Positions 42,909 to 52,853 of a stretch of 64,000 nucleotides of DNA are shown here, one piece after another. Origin of the DNA: LW23 sp041287705 (GTDB taxonomy: Bacteria; Verrucomicrobiota; Verrucomicrobiia; Methylacidiphilales; UBA1321); the NCBI GenBank assembly GCA_041287705.1, contig JBGGNE010000338.1, positions 1 through 64,000 on the forward strand, written 5' to 3'. Below the pieces are notes generated by a model. The model was not told where the DNA came from, did not search any database, and worked only from the letters and a program-made list of their open reading frames with translations. The position numbers were made by a program, and so were the translations under genes. Within the stretch, counting starts at the first letter, position 1; every line of letters starts with the position of its first letter.

Positions 42909-44507
42909 ATGAACACAAAATCCGCAATCTTCGATCTTACCGGGTATGGACTCAATATCACCGAAGTCCATTACAATCTCTCCCCCAGTGTTCTTTACGA
43001 ACATGCTATCCGCTATGAAAAAGATGCAAGCATTGCTGAAAATGGCGCGCTGGTTGCCTACTCTGGAGCAAAAACTGGCCGCTCACCCAGGGACAAGCGA
43101 GTTGTTGATCATCCGGCCTCCACGGAGGACGTCTGGTGGGGACCCGTCAACATTCCCTGCGACAAGCACACGTTTCAGGTCAATCGCCAGCGCGCGATCG
43201 ACTATCTTAACACGCGTGATCGGCTGTACTGTTTCGATGGATTCGCCGGATGGGATCCCCGCTTCCGGATCAAGGTGCGCGTTATCTGTTCGCGGCCGTA
43301 CCACGCCCTGTTCATGCATACAATGCTCATTCGCCCCACGAAGGAAGAGCTGGCAAACTTTGGGCAGCCTGACTTCGTCATTATCAACGCGGGGGCGTTT
43401 CCGGCAAACCGGCTGACCACCGGCATGGATTCCGCCACAAGCATCGACCTTAACATTGAGTCCAAAGAACTCGTCATCCTGGGCACCGAATACGCCGGCG
43501 AAATGAAGAAAGGCGTCTTCACTATCGTTAACTACCTGGCCCCGAAGCGTGGAGTACTCTCCATGCATTGCTCCGCAACTGCGGACAAGATCACCGGAAT
43601 TTCCTCCCTGCTGTTTGGCCTCAGCGGCACGGGCAAGACAACGCTTTCGGCTGATCCCAAGCGCCATCTCATTGGCGATGACGAGCATTGCTGGAGTGAT
43701 GACGGCATATTCAACATTGAAGGCGGCTGCTACGCCAAGGCGATCAATCTTACCCCGGAGAGCGAGCCCGATATTTTTCAGGCACTGCGCTTCGGCGCAG
43801 TTCTTGAGAATGTAGTGCTGGATGAGGATCACGAGGTGGATTTCACCGACACCACCATAACCCAGAATACCCGCGGAGCCTATCCGATCGAGTTCATCCA
43901 GAATGCCAGGATCCCCTGCGTTGCCGGGCATCCCGACGACGTGATATTCCTTACATGCGACGCCTTCGGCGTTCTGCCGCCGCTGGCCTCGCTCTCGCCC
44001 GCTCACGCCATGTACCACTTTATCAGCGGGTACACCGCAAAGGTGGCTGGAACCGAAATGGGCGTTACAGAGCCCCAGGCGACATTCTCGCCGTGCTTTG
44101 GCGGCCCGTTTCTCGTGTGGCACCCCAGCAAATACGCCGAGCTCCTTGCTGAGAAAATGCTGAAGCACAATTCGCGAGTCTGGCTGGTTAATACAGGATG
44201 GAACGGCGGCGGTGCCGGAGTCGGCAAGCGCATCAGCCTCCGCAATACGCGGGCCATAATCGACGCGATACACAGCGGCGCACTCTCGACCGCCGCAAGG
44301 GAAGAAGATCCGGTCTTCGGCTTCGATATCATTACTGAGGTTCCCGGCGTTCCTTCGGAGATCCTGCGTCCTCGCGAAAGCTGGGCGGACGGATCGGCAT
44401 ACGACGCAAGTGCCAGGAAACTGGCAGCCCTGTTTACCAAAAACTTCGAGAAGTATGCCTCGCAGGTTGAGCCCCATTTAGAACGGATTGTGGTTGAACA
44501 AATATGA
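42909..44507 (+). CDS. pckA: Phosphoenolpyruvate carboxykinase (ATP)
   Basis: A 532-residue enzyme that converts oxaloacetate and ATP to phosphoenolpyruvate, CO2 and ADP, the first committed step of gluconeogenesis. Clear marks are AYSGAKTGRSPRDKRVV near the N-terminus, the kinase-1a loop GLSGTGKTTLS (Lys243), kinase-2 LIGDDEHCWSDDG, and GFLVWHPS/NTGWNGGG-like segments later (here GPFLVWHPSKYAELL and LVNTGWNGGGAGVGKRI). An open frame extends to 42861, but ATG 42909 gives the family's usual length and start. It has no Shine-Dalgarno sequence. An AraC regulator follows after 21 bases. Confidence 0.97.
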   Translation: MNTKSAIFDLTGYGLNITEVHYNLSPSVLYEHAIRYEKDASIAENGALVAYSGAKTGRSPRDKRVVDHPASTEDVWWGPVNIPCDKHTFQVNRQRAIDYLNTRDRLYCFDGFAGWDPRFRIKVRVICSRPYHALFMHTMLIRPTKEELANFGQPDFVIINAGAFPANRLTTGMDSATSIDLNIESKELVILGTEYAGEMKKGVFTIVNYLAPKRGVLSMHCSATADKITGISSLLFGLSGTGKTTLSADPKRHLIGDDEHCWSDDGIFNIEGGCYAKAINLTPESEPDIFQALRFGAVLENVVLDEDHEVDFTDTTITQNTRGAYPIEFIQNARIPCVAGHPDDVIFLTCDAFGVLPPLASLSPAHAMYHFISGYTAKVAGTEMGVTEPQATFSPCFGGPFLVWHPSKYAELLAEKMLKHNSRVWLVNTGWNGGGAGVGKRISLRNTRAIIDAIHSGALSTAAREEDPVFGFDIITEVPGVPSEILRPRESWADGSAYDASARKLAALFTKNFEKYASQVEPHLERIVVEQI

Positions 44508-44528
44508 TATTGCAGCGAAGTTACTCAT

Positions 44529-45467
44529 GTGTCGTTACCGTCAAAAAAAGGGCGCGGCCCTCATTCCCGGCCGGCCACAGCACCGTTAGCCAAAGTGCCG
44601 GGCATCCCGCCTGTTAACGAATGGCTGGAGCGCATGAATCCCCGCATCAACGCGATCTGGCGCGGCGCCTGGAAGGTGGGCATGGTGGAGCCCGCCCGCT
44701 TCATTTTCGACCACGAACTCGTGATCGTTTCCAAAGGGCGCTGCCGGGTGCAGATTGACGACGAGACGCACGATCTGCAGGCAGGCAGCTTTATCATTGT
44801 ACCGCCCGGGCGCAGCCACGCCACCACGGCGGAGAGCGATGTGCAACGCATGTGCATCCACTTCGACTGGCTGCGCAGCCAGCCGCCCTCGCGCAACCCC
44901 ATCTGGGTGTATCATCCGAACAAAATAAACGCCGCGGCGGTAAAACCGGCACCCGCCTTTGTGCCGGGCATGCGGCTCCGTGGCAGTTTTCAACTGAATG
45001 GCCCGATAGCGCCGCTGCTGGAGAGCATTATCTATCGCTGGCGCACGGGGGACAAGCTGGATCAGGCCGCCTCTCATCTCTCTCTGGCAGAGCTGCTCCT
45101 GTTGTTGTTATGGCAACAGGAGGCATCTCCCGCCCAGGGTGCGGCATCGGGCGACCGCGCGACGCAACTTGCTTTCGCTGTAAAGGATCTGTTGGATACG
45201 GCGCCGCGCGGCACGCTGGAGATCCAGGTTTCACTCGCCTCGCTGGGTTTCAGCTACGCGCATCTGTGCCGGATGTTCAAGGCACAGTTTGGCCTGTCGC
45301 CCGTCCGCTACCTGAACGCAGCCAAGATGGAGCGCGCGAAGCAACTCCTTCAGGATCCACGACTTAGCATTAGCGACGTGGCCTACGCCGTCGGCTTTAA
45401 TCACCCCAGCTACTTTACCCGCATGTTCCACAGCCAAAATGGAGTGGCGCCCAACCGCGCGCGGTGA
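44529..45467 (+). CDS. AraC-family regulator with cupin sensor
   Basis: A 312-residue regulator with a cupin-like N-terminal domain and AraC HTH pair at the C-terminus. The sensor part has FDHELVIVSKGRCRVQIDDE and GSFIIVPPGRSHATT; the DNA-binding part has LGFSYAHLCRMFKAQFGLSP and SISDVAYAVGFNHPSYFTRMF. The frame begins with GTG at 44529, overlapping an out-of-frame ATG at 44527; a shorter start at the Met at residue 36 would keep the whole cupin. It lies 21 bases after pckA and may regulate the sugar genes rather than pckA, which cannot be told from sequence. Confidence 0.85.
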   Translation: MSLPSKKGRGPHSRPATAPLAKVPGIPPVNEWLERMNPRINAIWRGAWKVGMVEPARFIFDHELVIVSKGRCRVQIDDETHDLQAGSFIIVPPGRSHATTAESDVQRMCIHFDWLRSQPPSRNPIWVYHPNKINAAAVKPAPAFVPGMRLRGSFQLNGPIAPLLESIIYRWRTGDKLDQAASHLSLAELLLLLLWQQEASPAQGAASGDRATQLAFAVKDLLDTAPRGTLEIQVSLASLGFSYAHLCRMFKAQFGLSPVRYLNAAKMERAKQLLQDPRLSISDVAYAVGFNHPSYFTRMFHSQNGVAPNRAR

Positions 45468-45518
45468 CTTCGCATGCGATCGGTAGAAGTATCTCTTGCG
45501 CCATACCTGCACCCTACC

Positions 45519-46157
45519 TTAAGGCTTATCCAATCGATACGAGAAGGTGATCGTGACCGGATACCCTGCAGTCACGGAGATGGACTGGCCGAGCCGCGAA
45601 TGGTGCCACACGCTGGCGTAACACTTTCCGTCCACGGCGGATCCGGTTTCGACGCGAGCGCCGTTAGCCTCCGTCACCAGAGGCTCCACCGGAGCGAGGT
45701 CCACCCGCTTCCAGCCTTCTATTTTATCTGGCCCGCCCGCATCCTCAAAACTTCCGTTCCTGATTTCGGCAGCATCCGTGCGAATGTTGTCATAGCAGAT
45801 GCGGATTTGCTCGATCTCCTTCGTGTCCGCGGAAACCTTGACATGCGGGCCCATCAGCAACAGATAAATCGTACCGTCGTGAGAGGGGGTAATGGTGACG
45901 GAAGACTCCTTCCACACTTCGTCGGCGGCAAACTTCACCACGATGTGTTTCGCCGGTTGCGTGCCGGGCCATGTAGCGCGCTCCGTCGTTGCGCCCGTTG
46001 CTGTAGCGCTGATGTCCACCGACCCGCTGCCAATGATATCGATTCGCGATTCGGTGCGGGGATCAGCGGCGAACGCGGGATATAAAGTGGCCAGAAAAGT
46101 AGCCGCGGCAAAGGCAAGGGTGCGGACAGTCGACAGGGGAAAGGAAGCTCGTTTCAT
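45519..46157 (-). CDS. Secreted carbohydrate-binding-like protein
   Basis: A 212-residue exported protein and last gene of the second cassette operon. The signal peptide (TLAFAAATFLATLYPAFA) is cut before ADPRTE. The middle part is beta-rich (HDGTIYLLLMGPHVKVSAD), and IRNGSFEDAGGPDKIEGW is the N-G-S/N-F-E motif found at the start of CBM-like jelly-rolls; here it appears within the protein, after a first beta domain. It probably binds a polysaccharide. It follows the exported glycosidase by 70 bases. Confidence 0.7.
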   Translation of the reverse strand: MKRASFPLSTVRTLAFAAATFLATLYPAFAADPRTESRIDIIGSGSVDISATATGATTERATWPGTQPAKHIVVKFAADEVWKESSVTITPSHDGTIYLLLMGPHVKVSADTKEIEQIRICYDNIRTDAAEIRNGSFEDAGGPDKIEGWKRVDLAPVEPLVTEANGARVETGSAVDGKCYASVWHHSRLGQSISVTAGYPVTITFSYRLDKP

Positions 46158-46227
46158 ACGGCGGGGCGGAGGAAGGGAGATGGTTTAAGAGGTTGGCAGA
46201 GTGTGAGATAACAGAAATAACAGTTCA

Positions 46228-48918
46228 TCAGGGCGATGCTGGTTCGACAATAATCTCAAAGAAGGGCGTTGGCCCGGCCTGTTTCAGAGTTGCCGTATCG
46301 ATACTGAGGGAAAGGGTATTGCCCTTGACTACGACCGGAATGGGTTCGGCACGCTCACCGTTGAGCTTAAGGGCATAAGCTGTCGCGCTTTTCGGCGGCG
46401 CAGAGCGGGTCAGTCTCAGCTTAAAGATGCCGGTGCGGGCAAGGACAGGCAATGTCCCCAGGCTCACGACTTTCCCTTCATCCGCGCCGGCAAACGTCAT
46501 ATTGCTGTTGCGCGCGTCTGTGGCGATGACCAGAAGGAGCCGGTATGCATCGCTCACCGCAGTTTTGTCGACGTCCAGCGACGCGACGCTCAGGGACGCC
46601 GGGACATTGCATGTCTCTATAGTTACCGCTCCAAGTTTTACCTGCCTGTCGCCTTTAAGAACCGCGCCTTCAAAGCGTGGTGTGCGGATCAATATCTCGC
46701 CACCAGACGCAATGTTGAGAGTCACTTCACCCGTATCGCTTTGCAGGATGCCCGCAGCAGGATCGCTTTCATTCGTTGCGGGAAGTGCGAGCAGCTCTTT
46801 CAGTTTCCTGACAATAGCCACCAGGCGCCCTGTCTCGTCGGATTTAGCAACGTCGGAGAACCAGATGCTGCCGCCGATGGAGGCCATTTTATCCGGCGAC
46901 ACGGATAAAACGGCTGGGTAGTCCACCAGTCTGGGGCCGTATGTGATGCCGACGCGGCACAGCACCCAGAGGCGCGAGAGCTCATCATCAATCGCCTTCA
47001 TTCCCCGGCCGGCGTGGATAAAGGCGTCGTTCAGCGGGATTTCGATCGTGTGTGGAGACGCAGCAACGTCGCCGCGACGAAACACGAGCGCTTCGACAGC
47101 CTCCGAGGCGCGGATGACGGGATCATCCCCGGCATGGAACCAGGAGAGAGTGAGGCCGCTGTCCTGCACCTGCCCGGCGTGGCAGGTAAGGGCGCTCCAG
47201 TTCTGCAGGGCAGCGCCGGCGCCGTGAAGCAGGCCCTGCTCGTGACGATAGGGGTTCCAGAAGACGTGCCCGAATTCGGTGTTAGCGAAGGGGCGATCCA
47301 GAAAGCGCGCCATAGCCTGGCTCTTAAAGCTGGCGCCGCCCTCGGCCAGGGAGCTGCGCTGGTTCACCGCCACCTGCGGGCCATAGTGCGGGTGCGCATG
47401 GTAGTCGTTCATCGTAATGAGCGGGAAAAGCGACCGCGCGGGCACTGTGCCTATCCTACTGCGCATGTTGTAGTTGGACGCAAGGCCGGCGAAGCCGATT
47501 TCTCCCAGCGTGCGCTGAAACCACTGCGCCATTTCGTACTCGATCTGGCTGCAGCACTGCGCCATATCGTGGCCGGCAGGCGTGTCGGACAATACCGTTG
47601 GGGCGGCGATGGGAGGCAGGTCTGTAAACGCTCCGCTCTCCGGAAGCGGAGTGACGCCGCATTTCCCTGCCCATGCCTCACGCATCTTGTGGTAGGTGCC
47701 ATACTTTCTGGTAAGATAGGCATGCCATATACCGTCAAACTCCCTGCCATAGTCACGATATTCAAAGATAATCTCCTGCTCATTAAGGCACTGGGCAAGT
47801 GCAAGTGCGGGATCATCTTTCATAGCCAGCCCGGTATAGGGATTAACGTCATGAAGCAGGCGCGTGGCAGCTGCCTTCCAGTTTGCACGGAAGTTAGGAT
47901 TAACGTACATCTGCACCTTCGTATTATAACATCCTTGCTTCGGCGTATCCTGTATCTTGTTATTGGAGTAGCCCACAAAGGAAGACATGAAGTCTAGATT
48001 CCAGTAAACGCCACGCTTCTTTAGTTCCGCAAGCAGAAGCTGGAACCGGCTAAGTGTATAGGCGTCAAAAACGATGTCCTCGGGCTTCTCCGGTAATGTA
48101 TAGCGATTCGTCTGCGAAGGCGCCTTCTTAAGCGCCGCGGCCTTATAGTTTCCGTTAATCAATGTATCAAAGAAGTGGAAACGTACCATGTTGTAACCCT
48201 GGCGACTGACAGCTGCCGCATAGTCCACGATGTCCTGATCCGTCCACAGCGTAAAGTCTTGCGGGGGAGTTAGCTGCACGGAAAAAAAACGCACGGCTGT
48301 ATCCGGCCTGCAGGCAAACGTGAGCTCCCCCTTCTTGTTGACGATCACGCGACCATATGTCCCAGCGGGCGCCTGATCAAAGTGCGGCGAGAAGTCCAGC
48401 GCAGTACCGGGCTTAATGTATAAGTCACTGATATCCAGCGGCTTCCAATTTCGTTCGATCTCCGAGGTCTTGAGATTGCGCAGCCGGACTTCGCCGCTTG
48501 TGGGAAAGGAGTCGAACGCGATCATGGGGAGATTCACTTTGGCGGCAACGGCTGCATTGACGATGTAGGTAAGCGAAAAGGGCTTCCACTCCGGGCTAAG
48601 CTGGATGCTTTGTGCCGGCATGCGATGGGTATGGGGCGGCGCGGCATCGGAAACCACAAGTCGGGCGGAAATTGCCTGCAGACTTCTCGCCTCAAAGGTG
48701 ACGGTGATCTTTTTGCCGACGGAAAATGCCGGTTTCTGCACGATACCTACAGCAGGCGGCCAGTCGCCCTTTCTGCCTGCGAAACGGATAACGATCTCTC
48801 CCGGAACGACTTCCGCCGAAGCGCCATTGTGCACCGCCAGCTCCTGGGCTGACGCGACGCCGGGTAGTAAGCCAAAGGAGAGCAAGAGCAAGAGAAACAG
48901 AAGAAGGAGTGAACGCAT
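46228..48918 (-). CDS. Secreted clan GH-A glycoside hydrolase with N-terminal binding domain
   Basis: An 896-residue exported enzyme. After the signal peptide (LLLLFLLLLLSFGLLPGVASA) comes a jelly-roll of CBM4/9 type (about 25-155, with FSVGKKITVTFEARSLQ and EVRLRNLKTSEI), then a TIM barrel (about 190-650). The clan GH-A residues are likely Glu380 in QCLNEQEI (acid/base) and Glu548 in ANTEFGHVFW (nucleophile). The barrel strand YNMVRFHFFDTL recalls GH5-type enzymes of Verrucomicrobiota. Beta domains close the protein. It should degrade polysaccharide outside the cytosol, in an operon with the pseudopilin cassette. Confidence 0.78.
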   Translation of the reverse strand: MRSLLLLFLLLLLSFGLLPGVASAQELAVHNGASAEVVPGEIVIRFAGRKGDWPPAVGIVQKPAFSVGKKITVTFEARSLQAISARLVVSDAAPPHTHRMPAQSIQLSPEWKPFSLTYIVNAAVAAKVNLPMIAFDSFPTSGEVRLRNLKTSEIERNWKPLDISDLYIKPGTALDFSPHFDQAPAGTYGRVIVNKKGELTFACRPDTAVRFFSVQLTPPQDFTLWTDQDIVDYAAAVSRQGYNMVRFHFFDTLINGNYKAAALKKAPSQTNRYTLPEKPEDIVFDAYTLSRFQLLLAELKKRGVYWNLDFMSSFVGYSNNKIQDTPKQGCYNTKVQMYVNPNFRANWKAAATRLLHDVNPYTGLAMKDDPALALAQCLNEQEIIFEYRDYGREFDGIWHAYLTRKYGTYHKMREAWAGKCGVTPLPESGAFTDLPPIAAPTVLSDTPAGHDMAQCCSQIEYEMAQWFQRTLGEIGFAGLASNYNMRSRIGTVPARSLFPLITMNDYHAHPHYGPQVAVNQRSSLAEGGASFKSQAMARFLDRPFANTEFGHVFWNPYRHEQGLLHGAGAALQNWSALTCHAGQVQDSGLTLSWFHAGDDPVIRASEAVEALVFRRGDVAASPHTIEIPLNDAFIHAGRGMKAIDDELSRLWVLCRVGITYGPRLVDYPAVLSVSPDKMASIGGSIWFSDVAKSDETGRLVAIVRKLKELLALPATNESDPAAGILQSDTGEVTLNIASGGEILIRTPRFEGAVLKGDRQVKLGAVTIETCNVPASLSVASLDVDKTAVSDAYRLLLVIATDARNSNMTFAGADEGKVVSLGTLPVLARTGIFKLRLTRSAPPKSATAYALKLNGERAEPIPVVVKGNTLSLSIDTATLKQAGPTPFFEIIVEPASP

Positions 48919-48938
48919 AGAGAAAGTGTTTAAAGTTT

Positions 48939-49457
48939 TTATGGGGTGGCTTTAAACGTGACTGGGCCGATGAAGAAGCGTTGGCCGGCCCGGGCTTTCT
49001 CCAGCAGCAGACGGGGCGCGCTAAGCCATCTGCCCCCGATCTGCCCGGTGATATCGCTTTTAAACTCGATCTTTTGCCAGTCGCCAGTGAGGTCATAGGT
49101 GCGTGTGGCGGAGTAGTGCGTGGCCCGGGAGCTCGTGACTCGCACCGCAACCTGCGTGTCGGCATCGCCTTTAATCCAGAAAGTCACTTCGACTGCTTTT
49201 GCACCCTTCAGAAGCTCGGTCCGTGCGGGAAAGCGGAGATGCGCGGGCCACTCCTGTTCTTCGCGATTATACTCGGGAACGAACTCCAGCGACGGCTTGC
49301 CGTCCGGTGTCTTAATGTCGCTGCTGAGCGAGAGCCTGGCGTTACCCCAGCCTTCCGGCGTGTCAGTACGGCTGGTATAATTCCACTCCGCCGTGCGCGG
49401 TGAGGAGGCGGCCAGAATAGAAACGGAGACGCTGAGAATCATCAGGAAAAAATGCAT
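48939..49457 (-). CDS. Small secreted carbohydrate-binding-like protein
   Basis: A 172-residue exported protein with a signal peptide (MHFFLMILSVSVSILAASSP). The mature protein is a beta sandwich with strand segments KAVEVTFWIKGDADTQVAVRV and LTGDWQKIEFKSDI, the pattern of CBM-like jelly-roll domains attached to glycosidases. It lies 39 bases after cassette protein A and 20 bases before the exported glycosidase in the same operon, so a substrate-binding role on the surface is likely. No precise family can be given. Confidence 0.7.
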   Translation of the reverse strand: MHFFLMILSVSVSILAASSPRTAEWNYTSRTDTPEGWGNARLSLSSDIKTPDGKPSLEFVPEYNREEQEWPAHLRFPARTELLKGAKAVEVTFWIKGDADTQVAVRVTSSRATHYSATRTYDLTGDWQKIEFKSDITGQIGGRWLSAPRLLLEKARAGQRFFIGPVTFKATP

Positions 49458-49497
49458 GGGAGGTGTCGCAGGTCGGAGTCAAGAGAGGTGGAAGTCC

Positions 49498-52062
49498 TTA
49501 CGGATTAAATGCTTCTGTATATACGGTGCGGAAGTGCATAACCCCGGAAGCATCCGGCACGCGCTCCACAACAGTGCGGTCGCAACGCTCTCCCAGCACT
49601 TGTATGGTGCCATTGGGCATCTCGCGGATGCTCTGCCCAATGGCATAGATGGAGAATACGCCGCTCCGCGTGGTCAGCAGATCCACCGTCTGGCGCAGGG
49701 TCGCCTCACTGAGCTCCCCTGCATCGCTGACGCCCTGCACTTCAGCAAGTTGAGCAGGCGTAATGTAGGCGTTCAGACCATATAGCGATCCATTGTCGGC
49801 CAGCCTCTGCTGTAGAATTGCAGAGGTAATGCTCTTGGCCGCAGCATCCGACAGAGTACCCGTTCCATCGTTGACGTTGCGGAACACCGCTTCAAGAGGC
49901 AGCGGTCGCTGCAGCTCCGTAGGGAAGGGCTGTATCCGGGCGTTGATATTAACTTTTCCGCCGGAGCTAACGTAGTTAACATCATTGCCAGGTTTGGGGC
50001 GGACAAAGAATGTTTCGCTCGGCTGTCTGGGCACCTGGAAGAGATCCAGAATCACCCAGTCCGGCAACATGGTCGTGATGCTCTGAGGTTGAAGACGTAT
50101 GGTGCGCCAGGGGACCCCGGCTTTATTGTTATCCAGGGTTTGTAATCCCGTATGCACATATCCCAGGTCAGCTACGGACTGCATGATACCATTAAGGTTT
50201 CCGGGCTGCCCTTTCGGGGGAGGAAAATGCATGCCGGCATCTGTAATTTTCCTGCTATCATCCGTATCCTGTTCCGGCGTTATGGTGGAGGCCGTCCCTA
50301 TTGTGGTAGAGTGAGTGGTTTTAAATGTATTCGCTTTCTGTACGGACCAGTCTTTAAAGAAATTCTTGTTAATACTAGGATCATCCACAGAACGTGTTGT
50401 AATGTCCTTCTCGGGAACCGCCGGCGTATCTATGGAATAAGGAATACCAATGTTACGGGTGGGAATAAGTTCCACACGCGCTCCGCTTGCGCTATAAAGA
50501 ACAATGCGGATGCTTTGTATGGTAATCTGGCTCCGGGTCGCTGCCTCAAAGTAACCGCTATGGATAATGACACGCGACTCGCCTGGGTAAAGCATGGTGC
50601 TCCCGGTTTCCACACCTGCACCGGAGACCGTCTTGGGATTGGAGGGCGGCGGAGGGCTGGGCGGCGTCGCGGCAATAGCAAGCGAGCCGGAGGGGGAAAT
50701 AGAATCCCCGGCGCTGTAAAAGACGACGCATCCGGACTTTAACTGAGTCAAATCCAACTGGCTGAGGCCGAAGCCCGCAGGCAGAAAGATCTTTGCCTTA
50801 AGCTTGACCAGATAGTAGGGCACGCCTGCAGACGTAACGCTGGTAGGACCGGACGCGGCAAAGAAGCCGAATTCCGTAATGCGCGGACCGCGGTTGTTAC
50901 CCGCGATGCCGAGCGAGATGGCCTGGTTAACGTTGTAATACGGATTGATATCGAAGGTGAAAATGCCGCCCGTAACCGTCCCTCTCATCGGCTCCACCAC
51001 AGGTGTCGGGGATTCGCAGGCTCGCACGTATTCGATGATATTAAGGGCGAGTTGATGCGTTCCGCCCGGTGCATATTTTTGCGCAACACTTTTGCCTGCA
51101 AGGGTGGGCAGCGGCCAGTTGGTGCGATTGAGCAGCGTGGCGATCCTGTTAACCTGCGCCGTGACTTTGGCGCCGTCCACATTGTTGATCAGACCGGGGT
51201 CGGAGTTATCGACGCGCAGTATATCGATAAAGTTGGTGGAGCCTCCCGCGAGTGATCTCTGTGTCGTCAGGATTATCCGCGGCTCGTTAAACATATTGAG
51301 CTCCGGTGCATGATTGAAGGCGGTAAGCTGAAACGTATTCGTCTCGACAGCCGATGCCGGCAGAGCCGTGCGCCGCGCTTCCTGCACGGTATTGAAGGGG
51401 CGCCCCGCCTTGATATCGTCGGGATTGGTAAAGCCAAGCGTCTCCAGGTCGACCTGGGAAGGATGGCCCGCTTCGTTGGTGTTGGCGGCCCCTCGCTTCC
51501 ACGCCGTGTTGACGTTGACTTTTCCGCCCTCGTCATCTACCCAAAAGGCAAAGCGACCCGTGGAATTGGTGGAGTGGGACGTGCTGAACGCACCGTTCTT
51601 ATCCACGTACATCCACCGCACACGCATGGAGGGATTCGCCGCATCCACAAAGAGATGAGGCGCTGCAATGGCGTACCGGCTCATGTCTTCAAGGCCGGGC
51701 GGATTCAGATTCACGGTATCGGCACTGTTTGTGCTGGCGCTATAGCCGGAGAAGAGATCGATATTGGTATTCGCCACGGTAATACGACCCGGAGCGCTTA
51801 CCCAGGCAATGCCGCTATTGGTACTGCCCAGGGCACTCTGCAGCCGGGCGCGCGCGGCATCGGTGCCCATGCGGGTGTAAAATCCCGCCTGAATGCCATG
51901 CAAATGCGCCCGCGACATCGCAACCTCCATCTGCACTGTGGCGAAGAAACCCAGCAGCATGATCGTGATAAGCACGACAAGGAGCAACGCAATGACCAGG
52001 GCAGATCCCCCCTGGCTCTGCTGCCGCTGCTGAAGACAACCGTAAGCACGTTGTGTTACCAT
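49498..52062 (-). CDS. Verru_Chthon cassette protein A, second copy (GspK-like)
   Basis: An 854-residue protein with a basic N-terminus and one hydrophobic helix GGSALVIALLLVVLITIMLL without a glutamate at +5, as in GspK. The extracytoplasmic part includes the family-like segment GRFAFWVDDEGGKVNVNTAW, which resembles the helix-hairpin-helix-containing GspK region in type. It overlaps protein C by 7 bases, forming the end of the D-B-C-A order that equals gspH-I-J-K. It is shorter than the first copy (1213 residues); the extra length there lies in the extracytoplasmic part. Confidence 0.82.
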   Translation of the reverse strand: MVTQRAYGCLQQRQQSQGGSALVIALLLVVLITIMLLGFFATVQMEVAMSRAHLHGIQAGFYTRMGTDAARARLQSALGSTNSGIAWVSAPGRITVANTNIDLFSGYSASTNSADTVNLNPPGLEDMSRYAIAAPHLFVDAANPSMRVRWMYVDKNGAFSTSHSTNSTGRFAFWVDDEGGKVNVNTAWKRGAANTNEAGHPSQVDLETLGFTNPDDIKAGRPFNTVQEARRTALPASAVETNTFQLTAFNHAPELNMFNEPRIILTTQRSLAGGSTNFIDILRVDNSDPGLINNVDGAKVTAQVNRIATLLNRTNWPLPTLAGKSVAQKYAPGGTHQLALNIIEYVRACESPTPVVEPMRGTVTGGIFTFDINPYYNVNQAISLGIAGNNRGPRITEFGFFAASGPTSVTSAGVPYYLVKLKAKIFLPAGFGLSQLDLTQLKSGCVVFYSAGDSISPSGSLAIAATPPSPPPPSNPKTVSGAGVETGSTMLYPGESRVIIHSGYFEAATRSQITIQSIRIVLYSASGARVELIPTRNIGIPYSIDTPAVPEKDITTRSVDDPSINKNFFKDWSVQKANTFKTTHSTTIGTASTITPEQDTDDSRKITDAGMHFPPPKGQPGNLNGIMQSVADLGYVHTGLQTLDNNKAGVPWRTIRLQPQSITTMLPDWVILDLFQVPRQPSETFFVRPKPGNDVNYVSSGGKVNINARIQPFPTELQRPLPLEAVFRNVNDGTGTLSDAAAKSITSAILQQRLADNGSLYGLNAYITPAQLAEVQGVSDAGELSEATLRQTVDLLTTRSGVFSIYAIGQSIREMPNGTIQVLGERCDRTVVERVPDASGVMHFRTVYTEAFNP

Positions 52063-52853
52063 CCGGTGGGGTTCTCCAGGTTAACGGTGATATTGACGGC
52101 GGTGGCGCCAGGGAGGACAGATTTCGGAAGCGTGCTCATAAAGGTCTCAGCATCCGCCGCACTGGGCGGTGCCGCGGCAAGTTGCCGAGCGTGCGTCGAA
52201 TCCATTAGCACAAGAATGATCTCGACCCGGGCCGGCAATACTTTTGCCACACGGGAATCGAAGGACGGTGCGGCAAGCAAAATGCCGTTTCTGTCATACG
52301 ATTTAATCCACATGCCAATAACGTTCTCCAGAAAAAGGTAGCGATTCCAGTCGGTTACAGTGGAAACGGCCGCGTTGGGATCCGCCAAGTTATAGCCGGC
52401 GTCCGAAGGGTTGAGGAAAAAGCGGTAGAGCGCGGCCTTTCCATCGATCCATTGCACGAAGTAGCCCACCTCCGCCAGATTGCCCTTGCTTGTTTCTGTC
52501 GCTATCGGAGCCTGCCAGAACATGGAGTGCGCGTTCTGTAGCGAAAGAGCCGCCGCACCCGCCGGGTTAATCTCGAAGCGCAAGGAGGTCTGGCTGCTGC
52601 GATCCAGTGGCAGCATCGCCTTGCGGAGATCCCGGCAGATGAAATCCAGGGCCGCGCGGGCGCGTTGACGGTGCTGCGTATCGTTTATGCCCTGCTGCCA
52701 CGCCCGGGTGCTTTGTCCCAGTAGCTGCGTTAATATCAGGACGATAAAAGTCAGGATGGTCATGGCCACCAGCACTTCCACCAGGGTGAAGCCGCAGCGT
52801 GGTACGCCGGATGCGCGAGACGTAAAGCGCTTATGGAGGCGGCAGCGTAACAT
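52056..52853 (-). CDS. Verru_Chthon cassette protein C, second copy (GspJ-like)
   Basis: A 265-residue prepilin-like protein with cleavage motif RCGFTLVEVLVAMTILTFI (Gly at -1, Glu at +5) and the GspJ-type continuation ARAALDFICRDLRKAMLPL. It starts 23 bases inside the end of protein B and overlaps protein A by 7 bases, so the four genes are translated as a coupled unit. Compared with the first copy it keeps the canonical glycine before the cleavage site. Confidence 0.84.
   Translation of the reverse strand: MLRCRLHKRFTSRASGVPRCGFTLVEVLVAMTILTFIVLILTQLLGQSTRAWQQGINDTQHRQRARAALDFICRDLRKAMLPLDRSSQTSLRFEINPAGAAALSLQNAHSMFWQAPIATETSKGNLAEVGYFVQWIDGKAALYRFFLNPSDAGYNLADPNAAVSTVTDWNRYLFLENVIGMWIKSYDRNGILLAAPSFDSRVAKVLPARVEIILVLMDSTHARQLAAAPPSAADAETFMSTLPKSVLPGATAVNITVNLENPTGW

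Noticed and set aside
43083..44477. 464-codon minus-strand frame opposite pckA
   Set aside because: It lies entirely opposite a highly conserved enzyme gene; the frame is a codon-bias shadow.
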